Below are positions 19,287-27,598 of a DNA stretch of 64,000 nucleotides, in pieces. Both the position numbers and the translations under genes were made by a program. Location: positions 310,001 to 374,000 of the forward strand of contig LLYS01000001.1 of the NCBI GenBank assembly GCA_002049495.1, read 5' to 3'. The stretch is from Epsilonproteobacteria bacterium tcs-49. GTDB lineage: Bacteria > Campylobacterota > Campylobacteria > Campylobacterales > Sulfurovaceae. Within the stretch, counting starts at the first letter, position 1, and each line of letters starts with the position of its first letter. The notes under the pieces were generated by a model that saw nothing but the letters and a program-made list of their open reading frames with translations, did not search any database and had not been told where the DNA came from.

Positions 19287-21421
19287 GACTGACGCGAAGA
19301 GATTTTCTCAAACAGACGTCGCTGGCTACGTCAGCCTTCGTCATCGGCTTTTATGTTCCGGTAAAAGGTTTGGCGAAAAGCTCCGGGGACAACCCCATAC
19401 CCAAACCAAACGCTTTTATCAAAATAGATAAAGACAATACGATCACCTTTATCATGGGTCAGGCGGAGATGGGACAGGGGGTATACTCCACCATGGCGAT
19501 GTGCATCGCCGAAGAGCTTGACACGGCGTGGGAGCATGTCGTCTTTGAACCGGCTCCCGTCAAACCGGTCTATGCACGACCGGGCGCGGGGATGATGATG
19601 ACGGGTGGATCGGGTTCGATCACCAACCACCAAAAGCAGGTGCGTCGGGTAGGCGCCGCCGTAAGACAGATGATCAAGCGTGCGGCCGCGAAAAGCTGGA
19701 AAGTCAGGGTAAGTGAGGTCAAAACGGACAGAGCCCATGTCATTCATAAGCGAACAAACCAGAAACTGCCCTACGGCCACTTCGTCGAGGCGATCAACTC
19801 GATGCGCGTCCCTAAAACGGTTACTTTGAAAAAACCAGGCGAATACAGACTCATCGGCAAACCCATGAAACGCCACCCCGTGGAGGTCCGAGACAAGCTT
19901 ACGGGGAAAGCCCGGTTCGGTATCGACGTACGGCTGCCGAATATGAAATACGCCTGCTTGGTCCACCCGAAGGTTTTTGGAGCGACCATCAAAAGCTATG
20001 ACGCGAGCAAAGCCCAAAAACATCCCGGAGTCCTCAAAGTCAAGCAGCTGCCAAATAACAAAATCGCCGTCATAGCGCAGCGCTGGTGGCAGGCGAAAAA
20101 GGCGGCCGAACTGGTCGAGGTAACCTGGGATGAAGGGGACTTCGCGAACGTAGATACGGACCGGCTGCGCAAAGAGTATGAAGCGAGGCTGGACGCTGAA
20201 GACAATCCGGTCATGAGAAAAGAGGGAGATGTGCAAACGGCATTTGACCGGGCGGATAAAACCGTGGAAGCGCGGTATGATTTCCCCTTTTTGGCCCACG
20301 CCATGATGGAACCGCTCAACTGTACGGTGGAACACAAAGGGGAAAAGGCTTATATCGCCCTGGGGACGCAGTTTCAAACAAACGTAAGAAACACCGGCGC
20401 CGAGATCCTGGGCGTAAAGAAAGACAATGTCAAACTGCACAACACCTACCTGGGAAGCAGTTTCGGGCGAAGGGCCCCAAGCGATATGGATTACGTCAAG
20501 GACGCGCTTTATACGGCCAAAGACGAACCGTGGCCGGTGCAGACGCTGTGGGCCAGAGAGGATGATATCCAGCAGGGCAACTACCGCCCCATGACCAAAG
20601 CAAGCGCGAAACTTTCCCTCGACAGAGAGGGGAATATCACCGCGTTTAAAGGAAAGATCATCAACCAATCCCTGGCCAAGGGTACCATGTTTGAATCCAG
20701 TATGTATAAAAACGGTATCGACGCGACCCAGAGAGAGGGGTTTGAAAACCACCCCTACAAAGTCGCCAACCACGACCTGCAGGCGTTCTGCCCCGATTCG
20801 CCCGTTTCGGTACTGTGGCTGCGCTCCGTCGGACACACGATCTCCGCACCGGTCGTAGAAGATATCATCGATCAAGCGGCCCATGCCGCCGGTATGGATC
20901 CCCTTGATTTCAGAATCAATAATTTAAAAGATGAACGCTTTATCAAGCTGCTTGAAAACGTGGCCGAGCAATCGGATTGGTACAACAGAGAAAAGGGCAG
21001 CGGATACGGGGTCGCTATCGCCGAATCGTTCGGCAGTATCGTCGCCTACGTCGTCAAGGTCAAAGTGCAAAACGGCGACTACCGCGTAGAAAACGTCTGG
21101 GGTGCCGTGGATTGCGGATACGCGTTCAATCCACTCAACGTCGAAAACCAGATCATCGGCTCCGTGAACTTCGCCGTCGGATATACCAAATACTCGCAGC
21201 TGCGCATCGAAAACGGCAGCACCATACAAAGCAACTTTTACGATTACAAAGTCAACCGAATCACGGACGCGCCGCGGATCAAGGTCGAAATCATCAACTC
21301 CGGCGCCAAACTCGGAGGGATCGGAGAGCCCGGAGTGCCGCCCGCCTTTCCCGCTATCGCCAACGCCCTTTTTGACGCGACGCAAAAGCGCTATACCGCG
21401 TACCCGATCAAACTGGGATAA
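19283..21421 (+). CDS. Molybdopterin-binding subunit, isoquinoline 1-oxidoreductase (IorB) type
   Basis: A 712-residue large subunit of the xanthine dehydrogenase family, of the two-subunit IorAB kind. The N-terminus MRLTRRDFLKQTSLATSAFV is a twin-arginine signal, so the folded enzyme is exported to the periplasm. GQAEMGQGVYSTMAMCIAEEL and GGSGSIT are cofactor-binding motifs, and GIGEPGVPP carries the conserved catalytic glutamate at about residue 682. The substrate (an aldehyde or N-heterocycle) cannot be told. No FAD subunit and no cytochrome subunit is present, so the electron acceptor is open. Confidence 0.88.
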   Translation: MRLTRRDFLKQTSLATSAFVIGFYVPVKGLAKSSGDNPIPKPNAFIKIDKDNTITFIMGQAEMGQGVYSTMAMCIAEELDTAWEHVVFEPAPVKPVYARPGAGMMMTGGSGSITNHQKQVRRVGAAVRQMIKRAAAKSWKVRVSEVKTDRAHVIHKRTNQKLPYGHFVEAINSMRVPKTVTLKKPGEYRLIGKPMKRHPVEVRDKLTGKARFGIDVRLPNMKYACLVHPKVFGATIKSYDASKAQKHPGVLKVKQLPNNKIAVIAQRWWQAKKAAELVEVTWDEGDFANVDTDRLRKEYEARLDAEDNPVMRKEGDVQTAFDRADKTVEARYDFPFLAHAMMEPLNCTVEHKGEKAYIALGTQFQTNVRNTGAEILGVKKDNVKLHNTYLGSSFGRRAPSDMDYVKDALYTAKDEPWPVQTLWAREDDIQQGNYRPMTKASAKLSLDREGNITAFKGKIINQSLAKGTMFESSMYKNGIDATQREGFENHPYKVANHDLQAFCPDSPVSVLWLRSVGHTISAPVVEDIIDQAAHAAGMDPLDFRINNLKDERFIKLLENVAEQSDWYNREKGSGYGVAIAESFGSIVAYVVKVKVQNGDYRVENVWGAVDCGYAFNPLNVENQIIGSVNFAVGYTKYSQLRIENGSTIQSNFYDYKVNRITDAPRIKVEIINSGAKLGGIGEPGVPPAFPAIANALFDATQKRYTAYPIKLG

Positions 21422-21424
21422 GCG

Positions 21425-22312
21425 ATGTTTGCCGACAAGCAGCTGCTGCGCTTTGTCAAACGAAGTATGCAACAGGGGCTGGATCTCGTCCTTGCCGGCG
21501 TGATCGAGACACGGGGTTCGACCTACGCCAAACCGGGACAGGTGCTTGCGGTAAATGCAAAGGGCCGCGCCTGCGGCGTGCTGGGAAGCCCCGGGCTGCA
21601 CAGACAGATCATCGATCTTTCCCATGAGGTGCTTCAAAGTAGAAGCGTGCGGCAATTTGAAAGCTCCCCCGACGATAGCAGCGGCCACGGACAAAGCAGA
21701 TATCTCCTGCACCCCTTTTTCCACTCGGAGGGCTACGGCGCGCTGGGAGAGGCTTTAACCCGGTTCGGCCAAACATGGATACGCTCCGTTGAGGATGGAC
21801 ATAGCCGCTTTAGCGATGAAAAGATATCGCCCCGCCTTGCGAACACGGAGTTTTACCAAACGATCGCCCGCCCCTATTCGCTGCTGATTTTCGGCTCGGG
21901 AGCCCACGTGACAACATTGATCGTCATCGCCAATGCGATGGGCTGGACGACGACGGTGGTCGATACGAAGATCCAGGAGGCTTTTGTCAAAGAGGCGGAT
22001 CATCTTATAGCGCTAAAAACCGCCCGGGAGGTTGATTCTATAGATTTAACCCCCTACGACGCGGCCGTGATTTTGAGCCATTCGGCGCAAAAGGATCCAC
22101 TCTATCTAGAGGCGCTGCTTTCTTCGGAAATGACCTATATCGGTATGATGGGGAACAAAACCAATATGCGCCGCATGAAAGAGAGGTTCAATCTGACAAA
22201 GGATCGGCGCTTTTTCGCTCCGGTCGGTCTGGATATCGGCGGAAAAGGCGCCGAGTCCATCGCGCTCTCCATCTGTGCCCAGATCGAAGCCGGCAGGAAC
22301 CAAAAGCTATAA
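21425..22312 (+). CDS. XdhC/CoxI family maturation factor
   Basis: A 295-residue protein that in its family binds molybdenum cofactor and inserts the sulfurated form into xanthine-dehydrogenase-type enzymes. The XdhC N-terminal domain has ETRGSTYAKPGQVLAV and GVLGSPGL. The C-terminal Rossmann domain has LLIFGSGAHVTTLIVIANAM and TYIGMMGNKTNMRRM. It begins 3 bases after the large subunit and ends 2 bases before the cytidylyltransferase, so it serves this enzyme. Confidence 0.88.
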   Translation: MFADKQLLRFVKRSMQQGLDLVLAGVIETRGSTYAKPGQVLAVNAKGRACGVLGSPGLHRQIIDLSHEVLQSRSVRQFESSPDDSSGHGQSRYLLHPFFHSEGYGALGEALTRFGQTWIRSVEDGHSRFSDEKISPRLANTEFYQTIARPYSLLIFGSGAHVTTLIVIANAMGWTTTVVDTKIQEAFVKEADHLIALKTAREVDSIDLTPYDAAVILSHSAQKDPLYLEALLSSEMTYIGMMGNKTNMRRMKERFNLTKDRRFFAPVGLDIGGKGAESIALSICAQIEAGRNQKL

Positions 22313-22314
22313 AT

Positions 22315-22878
22315 ATGGCCGATAATCTGGCAATCGTGCTCCTGGCGGCGGGAAGTTCCAGCAGGCTCGGACAGCCCAAACAGCTGCTCCAATTCCACGG
22401 GGAATCGCTGCTTCAAAACAGCGTCAAAAAAGCCCTAACGATCTCTGGGCATCTCTACGTTGTTTTGGGGCATGAGAGGGAGGCTTGCGAAAAAGAGTTG
22501 GAAGGGTTCGCCCTCACTCCGATCTATAATAAAGAGTATCACCGGGGGATGGGTTCGTCCCTCTCCTTTGGCATAGAGCATACCCGGAAGTTTGACAATA
22601 CCATGATCATGCTCTGCGACCAGCCGCTCATTCCCACGTCGCACTACCGCTCATTACGCGATCGACACACGGGGGAGAGGATAACGGCTTCTCTTTACGA
22701 CACATCACCTGCCGTTCCGGCCATATTTCCGAAAAGGTTCTATGCTCAGCTTCTTAAGCTCCACGCGGACAAAGGCGCGCGCTCCCTGCTGCAGGCGGAA
22801 AACTGCGATGTGGTCACGCTGCCCAAAGCGTTCTCGCTTGATATCGACAACGGGCAAGACCTGGCTCGCTGTTTATAA
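22315..22878 (+). CDS. MocA-type molybdenum cofactor cytidylyltransferase
   Basis: A 187-residue MobA-like nucleotidyltransferase. The N-terminal loop VLLAAGSSSRLGQPKQLLQF is the nucleotide-binding motif, MLCDQPLIPTSHY is the metal site, and PAVPAIFPKRF and KGARSLL follow. MocA makes the cytosine dinucleotide form of the cofactor used by xanthine-dehydrogenase-family enzymes, which fits its place as last gene of this operon. It converges with the secretion adaptor gene 12 bases further on. Confidence 0.85.
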   Translation: MADNLAIVLLAAGSSSRLGQPKQLLQFHGESLLQNSVKKALTISGHLYVVLGHEREACEKELEGFALTPIYNKEYHRGMGSSLSFGIEHTRKFDNTMIMLCDQPLIPTSHYRSLRDRHTGERITASLYDTSPAVPAIFPKRFYAQLLKLHADKGARSLLQAENCDVVTLPKAFSLDIDNGQDLARCL

Positions 22879-22890
22879 CAATGCGCCTTA

Positions 22891-24204
22891 TCATCGCACA
22901 CTCATTCCCTCATCCATATACTTCACCAGCGGATAGATAAAAAATTCGATAATCCTGCGTTTTCCCACCTTCAACTCGGCGGTCACGCTCATACCAGAGT
23001 GCAGCGGCAGAGTTTCCCCATCGACTTCCAAAGAGGTTTGCTCGGGATCGATATAAACTTCATAAACGGGTCCGAGTTTTTCATCCTCTACCGCATCGTC
23101 GGAGATGTGCTTGACTTTTCCGTCGATCAGGCCGTATTTTTGAAAGTTGAACGTATCCACTTTCACCGCACTTTCCATCCCCTTTTTGATAAATCCCACA
23201 TCTTTATTAAGTACCTTTGCCTTGACCATCAGCGGCACGGATTTGGGCACGATAGAGATAAGTTTTTCCGCCGGCGTCACTACGCCTCCGACCGTATGCA
23301 CCATCAACTTTCCCACATAACCGTCTACGGGGGAGCGCAGACGCTGCTTCGCGCTTTTGAACTCGATCGCTTCTATCTCCACTTTGAGGGCTTGAAGTTC
23401 CTTGCTCTTTTTCGTAAGCTGCTCCAACAGGGTATTTTTATATTTTTGGGTTGAAAGTTTTCGCTGTTTTTGCAATTCCCGCTTTTTTGAATCCAGCTGC
23501 TGCACCTCATGGGTTTTCATCGAGAGCTGCTCTTTGAGATTAAGGGTCTCATCGACAAGCTTCTCATACTCTTTGCGGGCTACAATATCCAGTACCTGCT
23601 CCATACGACGCTGCCTTATAAGCGAATTTTCATACAATTGCTGCAACCGTCCCCTGTCCACTTCGGCGGAAAGAAGCTGTTCCTCGGTCTGCTCCAGCTG
23701 ATCGTTAAGTACCCCCTGTTCCTGTTCGTGGGAACTTTTCAGGGTTTCATATATGTTTTGCTGCGTGCGTATCTCCCTGTCCATATTCTCAACCTTTGAG
23801 GGGATAAAAAGAGTATCCTCGATCAAAGCGTTTAAACGGGCAAGTTCCAACTCCAATACCTTCAAACGGTTCTGCTTGGCTTCCAGGTTCGTTTCCGTCA
23901 CGGAGGGGTCGATCTCCATAAGCACCTGGCCCTTTTTGACCTGTTCCCCCTCTTTGACAAGAATTTTACTTATCACGCCCGTTTCGATAGGCTGCATCAC
24001 CTTGACCTCTCCGTCGGGGATCACCTTCCCCCTAGCGCTGACGACGATATCGACCTTGGCGAAGTAAAGCCATAAAGAGGTCAAAACCATAAAGATCACG
24101 ACGATCCACAGCAGACTGCGCCCCAGAGGGTTAAGCGGGCGCTCCTCAATCTCTACCAAGAGGGGTTTAAACTCATGTTTATCTTTGGTGTGAAATAGGT
24201 TCAT
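22891..24204 (-). CDS. Type I secretion membrane fusion protein (HlyD/LapC type)
   Basis: A 437-residue periplasmic adaptor linking the inner-membrane ABC exporter to TolC. A short cytoplasmic tail and one membrane segment (about residues 29-50) come first. The barrel begins with SARGKVIPDGEVKVMQPIETGVI, a long coiled coil spans about residues 100-290, and the C-terminal beta domain includes RSPVDGYVGKLMVHTVGGVV and ends MDEGMSVR. The start is 2 bases after the ABC gene, so it is the last gene of the secretion operon. Confidence 0.93.
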   Translation of the reverse strand: MNLFHTKDKHEFKPLLVEIEERPLNPLGRSLLWIVVIFMVLTSLWLYFAKVDIVVSARGKVIPDGEVKVMQPIETGVISKILVKEGEQVKKGQVLMEIDPSVTETNLEAKQNRLKVLELELARLNALIEDTLFIPSKVENMDREIRTQQNIYETLKSSHEQEQGVLNDQLEQTEEQLLSAEVDRGRLQQLYENSLIRQRRMEQVLDIVARKEYEKLVDETLNLKEQLSMKTHEVQQLDSKKRELQKQRKLSTQKYKNTLLEQLTKKSKELQALKVEIEAIEFKSAKQRLRSPVDGYVGKLMVHTVGGVVTPAEKLISIVPKSVPLMVKAKVLNKDVGFIKKGMESAVKVDTFNFQKYGLIDGKVKHISDDAVEDEKLGPVYEVYIDPEQTSLEVDGETLPLHSGMSVTAELKVGKRRIIEFFIYPLVKYMDEGMSVR

Positions 24205-24206
24205 CT

Positions 24207-26306
24207 CTATCCTTGCTGCATATAAAGTCGGTAATAATAGCCCTGCTGCGCCATCAACTCTTCGTGGGAGCCCTGCTCGACCACTTCACCTTTATCCAAA
24301 ACAAGGATCACGTCGCAATCCTTGACGGTACTGAGGCGATGAGCGACGATAAACATCGTCCGTCCCTTTTTGATATGTTCGAGGTTTTCTTGTATGATCT
24401 TTTCCGATTCGTAATCCAGTGCGGAGGTCGCTTCGTCAAAGATGAGAATCTTTGGATTGGACAACAGTGCCCTGGCGATGGCTACCCGCTGTCGCTGACC
24501 GCCGGAGAGGGAGGCCCCACGCTCCTCGACCATCGTATCGTACCCTTCGGGCAGCTCGGCCACAAACTCATGGGCCCCGGCCACTTTCGATACGGCGATT
24601 ATCTGTTCCATGGAAGCGTTGGGGCGTCCCAGAGCGATGTTTTCTTTGATCGTTCCGGTAAAAAGAAAATTTTCCTGCAATACGACGCCTATATGGTTCC
24701 GCAGCCATTTGGGGTTCATATGCTTGATATCCACGCCATCAATATAGATCGCGCCACCGCTGGGGACATAAAGCCGCTGTATCAACTTCGTAACGGTACT
24801 TTTTCCGCTGCCGCTGCGCCCTACGAGTCCGATAGACTGTCCCCCCTCAAACTCCGCGGAAATCCCTTTGAGAACGGGCGGTTTATCGGGCCCGTAGGAG
24901 AAACTCACCTTGTCAAAACGCACCTGCGCGTCCACCTTCGACAGCGTGATCGCTTTGTCGTTTTTCTGTTCGGTGGGCGTATTGAGTATATCCCCCAGCC
25001 GATCCACCGAAAGCAGGGTCTGCTGGAACTCGTTCCAAAGATTTACAAGCCGCAAAACGGGACCGCTGAACTGGTTGGCAAACATTTGAAACGCAATGAG
25101 CTGCCCGACGCTGAGCCTCCCCTCAAGCACCAGCGTTACCCCCACGTAAAGCATGGAGATGGTCATGAGTTTTTGCAGCATACCCGAAAGTCCGCCGAGA
25201 ATATTGGAAAGATTACTCAGGTGAAAACCGGAATTGACGTACTTTCCGAGATGATCCTCCCATTTACGCTGCATAGATCCCTCAAGTGCCAGGGATTTGA
25301 CCGTTTGCACCCCGGTAACCGATTCAACCAGATACGCATTGTTTTGTGCTCCCATTTGAAACTTTTCCTCCAGCCGCCTGCGCAGCTCGGGAGTAACAAA
25401 AAGATAGATCAAGGCGATCACGAGCACGAAACTCAATACGATCAGTGTCAGTTTGACGCTGTAAAGAAACATCACCGCTACAAAAACCCCCGAAAACAAA
25501 ACATCGAGTATGACACTGACGGATTTGTTGGCGATAAATTCGCGTATCTGATCCAGCTCGCGAACCCGGGCGATAATGTTGCCCACCTTCCGCCGCTCAA
25601 AATAGGCGATGGGCAAAGCCATCAAGTGGTGAAAAAGCTTGGCCCCCAGCTTTGCGTCGATCTTTGAGGTGGTATGGACGAAGATATAGTTTCGCACGAT
25701 GTTTATGATGAAATCAAAAACCGTTACGGCCAAAAAAGCGATAGCGAGCACGTCCAGCGTCGTCATAGAGTGGTGCACCAGAACCTTATCTAAAATCACC
25801 TGGGTAAACAACGGAGTCACCAACCCGAAAAGCTGGAGGATAAACGACGCCGCCAGCACCTCCCCGATGATCGTTTTGTAGTTAAGAATTTGCTTGTAGA
25901 ACCAGCCGAAACCAAAGCGTACCTGCTGTGAAAGCATCCTGTGCTTTAAAACGATAAACTTTTCCTCGGCGATCTGCTCGTAATCGTCAAAGGAGAGGAT
26001 GTAGGGCTCTTTTGCGCTCGTATCAAAAACCAGCAACTCTCTTTTTTCTTCGTCCGCTTTGATGAGGGTAAAATACTCTCCCTCCTTTTTTTGAGCGATA
26101 ATGGGAAGGGGGTAGTTTTGCAACGCTTTTTCAAGCCCCACTTTTTTGATGCCCGCACGAAAACCCTGATGCTTTGCGATACGTACCAGCTCCTCGATGG
26201 GAGGTTCCTGCTCTTCTAAAGCGTACTCCTTTGCTATATTTTGACTGTCTATTGAGATACGGTTTAGCTGTCCCGCAACCTCCAGTGCCGTTAAAGCTGA
26301 ACGCAT
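24207..26306 (-). CDS. Type I secretion ABC exporter (HlyB type)
   Basis: A 699-residue permease-ATPase that drives RTX proteins across the envelope. Residues 1-125 form a C39-like domain without the catalytic cysteine (it opens SALTALEV), as in HlyB, so substrates are bound by it but not cut. Membrane segments lie at about 145-400. The ATPase has Walker A GRSGSGKST (496-504), signature LSGGQ (600-604) and Walker B LIFDE (621-625). It lies 83 bases after the TolC gene and 2 bases before the HlyD gene. Confidence 0.95.
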   Translation of the reverse strand: MRSALTALEVAGQLNRISIDSQNIAKEYALEEQEPPIEELVRIAKHQGFRAGIKKVGLEKALQNYPLPIIAQKKEGEYFTLIKADEEKRELLVFDTSAKEPYILSFDDYEQIAEEKFIVLKHRMLSQQVRFGFGWFYKQILNYKTIIGEVLAASFILQLFGLVTPLFTQVILDKVLVHHSMTTLDVLAIAFLAVTVFDFIINIVRNYIFVHTTSKIDAKLGAKLFHHLMALPIAYFERRKVGNIIARVRELDQIREFIANKSVSVILDVLFSGVFVAVMFLYSVKLTLIVLSFVLVIALIYLFVTPELRRRLEEKFQMGAQNNAYLVESVTGVQTVKSLALEGSMQRKWEDHLGKYVNSGFHLSNLSNILGGLSGMLQKLMTISMLYVGVTLVLEGRLSVGQLIAFQMFANQFSGPVLRLVNLWNEFQQTLLSVDRLGDILNTPTEQKNDKAITLSKVDAQVRFDKVSFSYGPDKPPVLKGISAEFEGGQSIGLVGRSGSGKSTVTKLIQRLYVPSGGAIYIDGVDIKHMNPKWLRNHIGVVLQENFLFTGTIKENIALGRPNASMEQIIAVSKVAGAHEFVAELPEGYDTMVEERGASLSGGQRQRVAIARALLSNPKILIFDEATSALDYESEKIIQENLEHIKKGRTMFIVAHRLSTVKDCDVILVLDKGEVVEQGSHEELMAQQGYYYRLYMQQG

Positions 26307-26389
26307 TGTTTTTGTCCTTGCGATAAGATTTGCAGTGAACGCCGCTGGCTGTGAAGATCAATTCTTTGCAGCTCCACCTTCAGTTTGTT

Positions 26390-27589
26390 TTATAAATTTT
26401 CTATTCGCTTGGCCACTACACGGGGCTTGTCCGCTTCTCCGTTTTGTTTCATCCTTTGCAGCATCACTTCAAGTTCCCGGCTTTTTTCGCTGGTCTTTTT
26501 AGAGATCGTGTACTGCTTTTGCAACTGGGCGAGATTTTGCCGTCTGGTTTCAAACCTGTAGCGGTGCTGTCTTTTCAAAAGCTTTTTTTGCTCCTGCAGC
26601 CGCAGCAACTCCAGGCGCAAACGGCGCCGCTCATGCTCGGATTTAAACCCTTCAAACAGGTTAAAGCGTATGCCTAGTCCCACTTTCCAGCTGTTGCTGC
26701 TGATATCTTCGTAAGCACTCTCCAGCGACCCGGGGTCGGCACCGTAGAAATAGTAGTTGCCGTACAAGGCCAATGCCGGCAGGCGTGATCGTTTAGATAT
26801 TTCCAGCTCCAGTCGCTTTTGCTCGATCTTTTTTTGTATTTCTCGGCCCTTCACACTCTTTTCAAACAGCGGTTTGGCCGGGTGGGTATTTTGTGAAGTT
26901 TGAATCGGTAGCAGTCGGCTTTGATTATCCAAAGGCACGTGGGTCAATTCGCTTAGGCGAAGAAGCAGCTGTTCATACTCTTTTTGCATTCCGGCCATAT
27001 TTTGCTGACGCTTAACCAGTGTCAGCGCCGCTTCTCCCAATGCGATCTTTGAGTATTCGCCCGCCGTATATAAACGCATAAGATCACGCATATTCCTCTG
27101 CCCCAGGGAGATAATCTCCCGGTTTGTTTTCAAACGCCGCTGCAGCTTGAGCGCCCGGGTAAAATGATCCAGGATCTCAAGGTCGAGTTTTTGCTTTTGT
27201 TGACAATACAGTAACGTTTTGACGCGTATCTCTTTGAGGGCTGTCGCAACTTTGCGTTCAAATACCCCGAAGCGGTAAAGATCGTAGTTCATGTTCAACG
27301 CTACCGAGCTTTTATACTTGGTTCCGCTGCTGATCACCGTATCGCCTACGCTTTCCGTTTCTCCCGTCTGGCTTAGATCTTTATAATATTCGCTGTTGGC
27401 GCTGAGTGCGAAGGTGGGATAATACCCCGATTTGACCTCCTCCAGGCGCTGTTTTTCGATACGCGTATCGATATCTTTTAAAACCAGTGTTTTTGAGTGC
27501 CGGTGTGCCGAATCCAGTAACTGTTCAAACCCTACCCCTTTTGCGCATAGCAAAAGGGGCAGCCATAATGCCGCCGCAACTATCCGCAT
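26390..27589 (-). CDS. TolC-family outer membrane channel
   Basis: A 399-residue protein with a signal peptide (residues 1-16, ending near LLLCAKG) and two repeats of the outer membrane efflux fold. The repeats are seen as long amphipathic helices with EVKSGYYPTFALSANSEYY in the first and RLPALALYGNYYFYG in the second. It forms the exit duct of the type I system. It is 9 bases behind the RTX gene 27599-30613, which ties channel, exporter and substrate together. A dedicated TolC within an RTX operon is typical of LapE/TolC-type systems. Confidence 0.88.
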   Translation of the reverse strand: MRIVAAALWLPLLLCAKGVGFEQLLDSAHRHSKTLVLKDIDTRIEKQRLEEVKSGYYPTFALSANSEYYKDLSQTGETESVGDTVISSGTKYKSSVALNMNYDLYRFGVFERKVATALKEIRVKTLLYCQQKQKLDLEILDHFTRALKLQRRLKTNREIISLGQRNMRDLMRLYTAGEYSKIALGEAALTLVKRQQNMAGMQKEYEQLLLRLSELTHVPLDNQSRLLPIQTSQNTHPAKPLFEKSVKGREIQKKIEQKRLELEISKRSRLPALALYGNYYFYGADPGSLESAYEDISSNSWKVGLGIRFNLFEGFKSEHERRRLRLELLRLQEQKKLLKRQHRYRFETRRQNLAQLQKQYTISKKTSEKSRELEVMLQRMKQNGEADKPRVVAKRIENL

Positions 27590-27598
27590 TAGACGCCT

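Noticed and set aside
19331-20884. 517-codon minus-strand frame inside the molybdopterin subunit gene
   Set aside because: Antisense to a gene with catalytic and cofactor motifs; no plausible start or domain.
24213-25667. 484-codon plus-strand frame inside the ABC exporter gene
   Set aside because: Antisense shadow of a gene with intact Walker motifs; no recognisable domain.
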